Assembly: GCF_900453105.1 (NCBI RefSeq)
Contig: NZ_UGPW01000001.1
Coordinates: forward strand, 1,364,001 to 1,428,000
DNA from: Moraxella ovis
GTDB taxonomy: Bacteria > Pseudomonadota > Gammaproteobacteria > Pseudomonadales > Moraxellaceae
Direction: 5' to 3'
DNA: 64,000 bases
Position numbers and translations under genes: made by a program. The notes below the pieces were generated by a model. That model was not told where the DNA came from, did not search any database, and saw only the letters and a program-made list of their open reading frames with translations. Numbering within the stretch: the stretch's first letter is position 1; each line of letters starts with the position of its first letter. Positions 59,599 through 64,000 of this stretch are shown here, piece by piece.

Positions 59599-60576
59599 TC
59601 ATTCGGTCAAAAATACCTGCTGCAAGGTCGATTCTAATTCGCCATGTGACAAGATCTTATCAAATTCATTCAAAAATCTGTTGGAGTTCGATAAATCAAA
59701 ATCCGTTACTGTTTTTAGAAATTGGGCAAAGTTCGGGCTTTTTCTTGCCAGCTCATCAATCACCGAATAATCCATTTTTTCTTTGAATTTGGCAGGTGAT
59801 AAAATCTTAGATTGACCGATATTATTTAAATTCAGCTCAATAATACCAATCCCAAAGCTTTGGCTTAATTTTTGTAAGGCTTCGATAAACTGACCATCTT
59901 GCTTGATGTTAAGTGCCACCAAATAACCTTCATTTGCCCAACTTGAATTACTTACCGCCTGAAAGAAGCTTTCTTTATAATTTGAAAAGTTCAGTTCTTT
60001 TTTAATTTCAAAAGAAAAAATTTTAACGGGCAAAATATCAAATTTTTTGATAAAACTTAATACATTATTCTTTTGATAATTGGCGTATTCAAAATTAACT
60101 GCCACCATATCGGGATACAGCCATTTATCTTCGCCTCTTACGCCTTTTGAACCCTCTTCATGAAAGATGGTTTTGGAATATGCTTTGAAATAGTCATTTT
60201 CTTTCAAAAAATAACTCAATAAAGCATGCAGCTCCCTTTCATGACAAGCGGCTTTAGGTGGTCTTGACATCACAGAATTAACTTCTTGAGATACAGTGTC
60301 GCTATTTTTTAAGATGTATTGCTTTGGTTTGGTATTTGGTACTGCCTCAAAAATATCACCAGATGTGCAAATTCCAGCGCTAAATGTCGCTTCGGGTGTT
60401 TTACCCTTAAAAGATTGCGTCTAAACATCGAAAGTCTTTAGTTGGTGATGCAAATCATTTTGCAAAACAAATTGCCATAAATCTGATGCAGTCATGGGTT
60501 TATCAACCATTTGCATAGCTAATTTTGCCAATTCAACAAATCCCAATCTATCGGTTTGCAAAGAATGATTCATCAT
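59599..60576 (-). pseudogene. HrgA-like protein, one in-frame stop
   Basis: 326 codons in one frame with one TAG at 60421-60423. The start ATG overlaps the ispG stop (TGA at 60573-60575). The N-terminal part (GFVELAKLAMQMVDKPMTASDLWQF and later SFKGKTPEATFSAG) matches a HARE-HTH domain, and the TAG stands where a sense codon is expected (FDV-stop-TQSFKG). The C-terminal part (FSFEIKKELNFSNYKESFFQAVSNSSWANEGYLVAL) resembles a PD-(D/E)XK-like or COG2958 domain. HrgA-like genes accompany restriction systems. Here it stands alone in the housekeeping run. Confidence 0.75.
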
Positions 60577-61700
60577 CCAACCCGAATAATCTCTTTTTGC
60601 TTGGCAATGGCTCTTGCCTCAGCAAGCTCTTTGGCTTTGGCGCGCACCATTTGCTCAATTTCATCTGCAAGCGTCTTGGTATCGATCAGATGGCTTTTTT
60701 GACCACCCAGATACACGAGCGAATTTGGGCTTGCACCCACGACACCGATGTCCACTTCTTTTGCCTCGCCAGGTCCATTAACCTTGCAGCCAATGACCGA
60801 AAGATCAATAGGCTCACGGATGTCTTCCAAGCGAGATTCCAATTCATTCATGACTTTAATGACGTCAAATTCTTGGCGGCTGCAACTAGGGCAAGCGATG
60901 AAGTTCACGCCATTTGAACGGATGTTAAGCGATTTCAAAATATCAAAGCCGATTTTGATCTCTTCTTCTGGTTGGCTTGCCAGTGAGATACGCATGGTGT
61001 CGCCAATACCCTCTAGCAATAATCCACCCAATGCAATGGCAGATTTGACGGTGCCCGTGCGATACACGCCTGCCTCAGTCACACCAAGATGCAGAGGGTT
61101 TTCCACCTGCGCCGAGATAAGTCGATAAGCATCCAAAGTCAAAAATACGTTCGACGCCTTAACTGAGATTTTAAATTGATCAAAGTTATTGCGGTCTAGA
61201 ATATCAATGTGGCGCAGCGCGGACTCAAGCATTGCCTCGCCTGTCGGTTCGCCGTATTTTTTTTGTAGATCCTTTTCAAGAGAACCGGCATTGACACCGA
61301 TGCGCATGCTCACGCCATGATGGCGCGCTGCCGCGATGACTTCACGTACTTTTTGTTCGTTGCCGATATTGCCTGGGTTGATGCGCAAGCAATCAGCACC
61401 TGCATCTGCCACCGCCAGAGCAATTTTGTAGTCAAAATGAATATCCGCCACCAGTGGCACGCTAACACGTTTTTTGATCTCGGCGAATGCCGCCACCGAC
61501 TCCATCGTCGGGGTTGAGACTCGCATAAAATCAGCACCCGCATCGACGCAGCGCTGAATCTGCGCAACCGTCGCCTCAACATCACAGGTGTTGGTATTGG
61601 TCATGCTCTGCACACTGATTGGTGCATCGCCGCCCACCGCCACAGAACCAACGTGAATCTTCTTGGTGGGGCGGCGCTTGATAGGACTGTGATGTGACAT
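60573..61700 (-). CDS. ispG: 4-hydroxy-3-methylbut-2-enyl diphosphate synthase (IspG)
   Basis: 375 aa. The [4Fe-4S] Cys are in [15 protein letters not shown] and [28 protein letters not shown] at the N-terminus. It performs the penultimate step of the MEP isoprenoid pathway. The TIM barrel and reductase-like domain have the usual length. Confidence 0.97.
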   Translation of the reverse strand: MSHHSPIKRRPTKKIHVGSVAVGGDAPISVQSMTNTNTCDVEATVAQIQRCVDAGADFMRVSTPTMESVAAFAEIKKRVSVPLVADIHFDYKIALAVADAGADCLRINPGNIGNEQKVREVIAAARHHGVSMRIGVNAGSLEKDLQKKYGEPTGEAMLESALRHIDILDRNNFDQFKISVKASNVFLTLDAYRLISAQVENPLHLGVTEAGVYRTGTVKSAIALGGLLLEGIGDTMRISLASQPEEEIKIGFDILKSLNIRSNGVNFIACPSCSRQEFDVIKVMNELESRLEDIREPIDLSVIGCKVNGPGEAKEVDIGVVGASPNSLVYLGGQKSHLIDTKTLADEIEQMVRAKAKELAEARAIAKQKEIIRVG

Positions 61701-61712
61701 GGAAACTCTCTT

Positions 61713-62444
61713 TTAATTTTTGGGTAAATCTGGCATCTGTAATTGAGTGCCTTTATATGATAATGCTGACGATCGACCGAAGGCAGCTACGGCTCTTTGA
61801 TATATATTTCGGGCATCATTCATATTTGACTGCATCACATGTAGATCAATCAGCTGCACATAACTTCGCTCAGTAGCACTGCCCGAATCAATGGCACGTT
61901 GATAAGCACCAATCGCATCATCATGCCGACCGATGCGCTGATAAGCCGCAGCCAGATTCTCTAATGACTGCACACGGCCTTCATAGCCTAGGTTGGTCGA
62001 TGCAATCTTAAAATGATGAATCGCCTGATCATAATGTCCGACCTGCATCAGATACACCGCATAGTTGTTATGCGCACGCATCAGATTGTTATCAAGCTTA
62101 AGCGCTTGACAAAAATAACCATCCGCACGCGCAAGGTTCGCCTCACTGCCTTCACTCTGAAGCAGCACACCCATCATGTCATAAGCTGGCGCAAAGCCTG
62201 CATCAACTGTCAGCGCCATGTCAAGTTGGCGCTTGGCATCATCTAGCCTACCTGCCGCGATGTATTGCCCTGCCATGGCGGTACGAATCTTAGCAAGTTC
62301 GGTCTTATTCTGATGAATGTTACGATCAACGCCCTGACATGCGGTCATCACAAGAGCGATGCTCGCAATCGCCATAGTACGGTAAACTTTCAACCTAAAA
62401 ACCATCAGACATCCCATTCTATCAAGTCTCAAAAATTTTGCCAA
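61713..62444 (-). CDS. pilF: type IV pilus biogenesis lipoprotein PilF/PilW
   Basis: 243 aa. Lipobox MTAC (ALVMTACQG); an alternative start at MVFRLKVYR suits a normal signal length. Several TPR repeats (AAGRLDDAKRQLDMALTVDAGFAPAYDMMG, AHNNYAVYLMQVGHYDQAIHHFK). PilF pilots the PilQ secretin to the outer membrane. Located 19 bp after rlmN as in other gammaproteobacteria. Confidence 0.92.
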   Translation of the reverse strand: MAKFLRLDRMGCLMVFRLKVYRTMAIASIALVMTACQGVDRNIHQNKTELAKIRTAMAGQYIAAGRLDDAKRQLDMALTVDAGFAPAYDMMGVLLQSEGSEANLARADGYFCQALKLDNNLMRAHNNYAVYLMQVGHYDQAIHHFKIASTNLGYEGRVQSLENLAAAYQRIGRHDDAIGAYQRAIDSGSATERSYVQLIDLHVMQSNMNDARNIYQRAVAAFGRSSALSYKGTQLQMPDLPKN

Positions 62445-62463
62445 CTTATTTCAAATATACCGA

Positions 62464-63645
62464 TTAGGCGTGGTCTTGGCGCTTTTGGATGCTTTCTTGC
62501 CATTTTTTGGCACGTCGGGTACGGTCAGCAACTTGCCCAACCAACTGTCCACACGCCGCATCGATGTCATCGCCGCGAGTCTGACGAATCGTACACACAA
62601 AGCCTGCATTATTAAGAATGTTGCTAAACGCATGGATTCGGTTATTGCTTGAGCGGTCATAAGGCGCATGTGGGAACGGGTTGAATGGAATTAGGTTCAC
62701 CTTACTTGGCAAATCTTTTAATAGTGCCACAAGCTGACGCGCGTGCTCATCGCTGTCATTCACGCCGGCGAGCATCACATATTCAATGGTGACGTGTTTT
62801 TTGTGGCGTGGATTTTCTTCATAGACGTATGCTTTGGCGGCGGCGATGAGATCTACCAGTGGGTATTTTTTGTTAATTGGCACCAGCTCATCTCGAAGCT
62901 CATCATTCGGTGCGTGCAGGCTGATGGCGAGTGCCACATCAATGTCCTTGGCCAGATCATACATCTTTGGCACCACGCCTGATGTTGATAGAGTCACACG
63001 GCGTTTTGATAATCCAAACGCATGATCATCAAGCATCAAAGACATGCTGGCAACTACAGGGTTATAGTTCAACAGGGGCTCGCCCATGCCCATCATGACG
63101 ACATTGGTCACGCGATTCTCACGCTCGGTCGGAGCAACATCTTCCATATATGACTGATTCGCCACCCACAACTGCCCGATGATTTCACTGGCGTCCAAGT
63201 CACGCTCAAAGCCCTGTTTACCCGTACTACAAAACGAACAATCCAGCGCGCAGCCAACCTGAGATGAGATACACAAGGTCTTACGCCCAAACTGCTTGCC
63301 ATCTTCGGCAGGGATAAGCACCGCCTCAACGAGCGAACCGCCCGACACCTCAAAGACCCATTTACGCGTCCCATCTTCGCTAAACTGCTTAAATTTCACC
63401 TTCGGCGGTAGTACGCAAGCGACTTCATCAAGCTTTTGTTGAAGTTTTTTTGAGATGTTTGTCATCTCAAAAAAGTCCGTCACGCCAAACTGATAAATCC
63501 ACTTCATCACCTGCGTCGCTCGAAACGGCTTCTCGCCAAGCGACACAAAAAACTCACCCAAATCCACCTTGGACATACCAAGCAAATTAACCTTATTGGA
63601 TGAATCAGTGAATTCTGGCGTGTGGATTACGGGGATTTTTGTCAT
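62464..63645 (-). CDS. rlmN: 23S rRNA and tRNA adenine-C2 methyltransferase RlmN
   Basis: 393 aa from [12 protein letters not shown]; the upstream in-frame extension has no support. Radical SAM cluster CALDCSFC, the methyl-carrying Cys near the C-terminus in [20 protein letters not shown], and [16 protein letters not shown]. It methylates A2503 of 23S rRNA and A37 in some tRNAs. First gene downstream of ndk. Confidence 0.96.
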   Translation of the reverse strand: MTKIPVIHTPEFTDSSNKVNLLGMSKVDLGEFFVSLGEKPFRATQVMKWIYQFGVTDFFEMTNISKKLQQKLDEVACVLPPKVKFKQFSEDGTRKWVFEVSGGSLVEAVLIPAEDGKQFGRKTLCISSQVGCALDCSFCSTGKQGFERDLDASEIIGQLWVANQSYMEDVAPTERENRVTNVVMMGMGEPLLNYNPVVASMSLMLDDHAFGLSKRRVTLSTSGVVPKMYDLAKDIDVALAISLHAPNDELRDELVPINKKYPLVDLIAAAKAYVYEENPRHKKHVTIEYVMLAGVNDSDEHARQLVALLKDLPSKVNLIPFNPFPHAPYDRSSNNRIHAFSNILNNAGFVCTIRQTRGDDIDAACGQLVGQVADRTRRAKKWQESIQKRQDHA

Positions 63646-63751
63646 GACAATCGGGCTGCTACAATAAACATAAAAACAGCATATTATACTAAAAATTTCG
63701 TTCAAAGTCATGATTTTTTGGTATTGGCGCACTTGTTTGATTTTGCGCAAA

Positions 63752-63785
63752 ATAAAAAACAGCCCACTAAAAAAGCAAGCTGTTT
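63752..63785 (-). terminator. terminator of ndk
   Basis: On the minus strand AAACAGC, 15-nt loop, GCTGTTT followed by TTTATTTTG, 34 bp after the ndk stop. Confidence 0.65.
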
Positions 63786-63818
63786 ACGATTAATCAGATG
63801 ATAATATCTGGCAATCAA

Positions 63819-64000
63819 TTAACGAGTGCGTGGGAAGATTTCGTCTGCACCGAAGAAGTAAGCGATTTCGCGCTCAGCTGAAGTGGTAGAGTCAGAACCG
63901 TGAGCTGCATTCTCGTCGATGCTTACTGCAAAGTCAGCACGGATGGTGCCAGCAGCAGCTTCAGCTGGGTTGGTTGCGCCTAGGATATCGCGGTGTGCTA
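63819..64000 (-). CDS. ndk: nucleoside diphosphate kinase, 3' part (5' end outside window)
   Basis: About 60 C-terminal residues visible: [31 protein letters not shown] (active-site region, catalytic His) and [17 protein letters not shown] then TAA. It makes nucleoside triphosphates from diphosphates. The rest of the gene lies beyond the window edge. Confidence 0.95.
   Translation of the reverse strand, partial: AHRDILGATNPAEAAAGTIRADFAVSIDENAAHGSDSTTSAEREIAYFFGADEIFPRTR

Noticed and set aside
60525..60917. Plus-strand ORF overlapping ispG and hrgA
   Set aside because: Antisense to ispG with its conserved Cys motifs; no support.

Overview
The window looks like a chromosomal segment of a Moraxella species or a close relative in Moraxellaceae. 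This rests on the protein types and gene order: a Gcr-type membrane 'recombinase', the rlmN-pilF-ispG-hisS-yfgM-bamB-der housekeeping run, a CDI locus ordered A-I-B, and moderate, locally very low GC. No rRNA is present, and no species can be named from sequence alone.

Layout. 1-1.95 kb: 3' end of a Lon-type AAA protease, a tiny membrane protein overlapping it, and tRNA-Pro(GGG). 2.4-6.6 kb: an AT-rich, decayed, defence-like island with an XRE fragment, a small protein, an ORC/CDC6-like ATPase, an unknown partner, and a truncated adenine methylase with a recognition domain facing the other way. 6.6-17.5 kb: a contact-dependent inhibition locus, cdiA-cdiI-cdiB, whose CdiA ends in a TNT-like NAD+ glycohydrolase toxin. 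17.9-20.9 kb: a ribbon-helix-helix/XRE fusion regulator divergent from a small ribbon-helix-helix protein, then a dead ISL3 transposase. 21.3-25.7 kb: formaldehyde detoxification (broken frmA, intact fghA), a thioredoxin, a broken old-yellow-enzyme gene and a TfoX-like protein. 25.7-43.5 kb: gcr, rep, ispB, a DAHP synthase, transporters, an outer-membrane barrel, and several pseudogenes including a second lpxB. 43.5-47.3 kb: amtB-glnK, then intact lpxB-rnhB. 47.3-53.5 kb: a copper-bufferin (Hvf/Buf) locus with HvfA, HvfB, HvfC, HvfD, an ECF sigma and a putative anti-sigma. It is interleaved with an RclA-like reductase, a rhodanese and DUF2892/DUF2798 membrane proteins. 54-64 kb: the conserved housekeeping run, with an hrgA-like gene inserted between ispG and hisS, ending in partial ndk.

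Working together. The Hvf/Buf genes plus RclA and the sigma pair read as one copper and redox stress module. An ECF-like promoter (TGTAAG, 16 bp, CGTCTAA) lies in front of hvfA, and a MITE separates hvfD from the sigma gene. CdiB would export CdiA, and CdiI would neutralise its TNT toxin.

The most striking global property is the number of broken genes, about fourteen in 64 kb. Several breaks are one-base length changes in homopolymers, others are single nonsense codons or truncations. This means either real genome decay or phase variation, or residual assembly error. Raw reads are needed to tell these apart.
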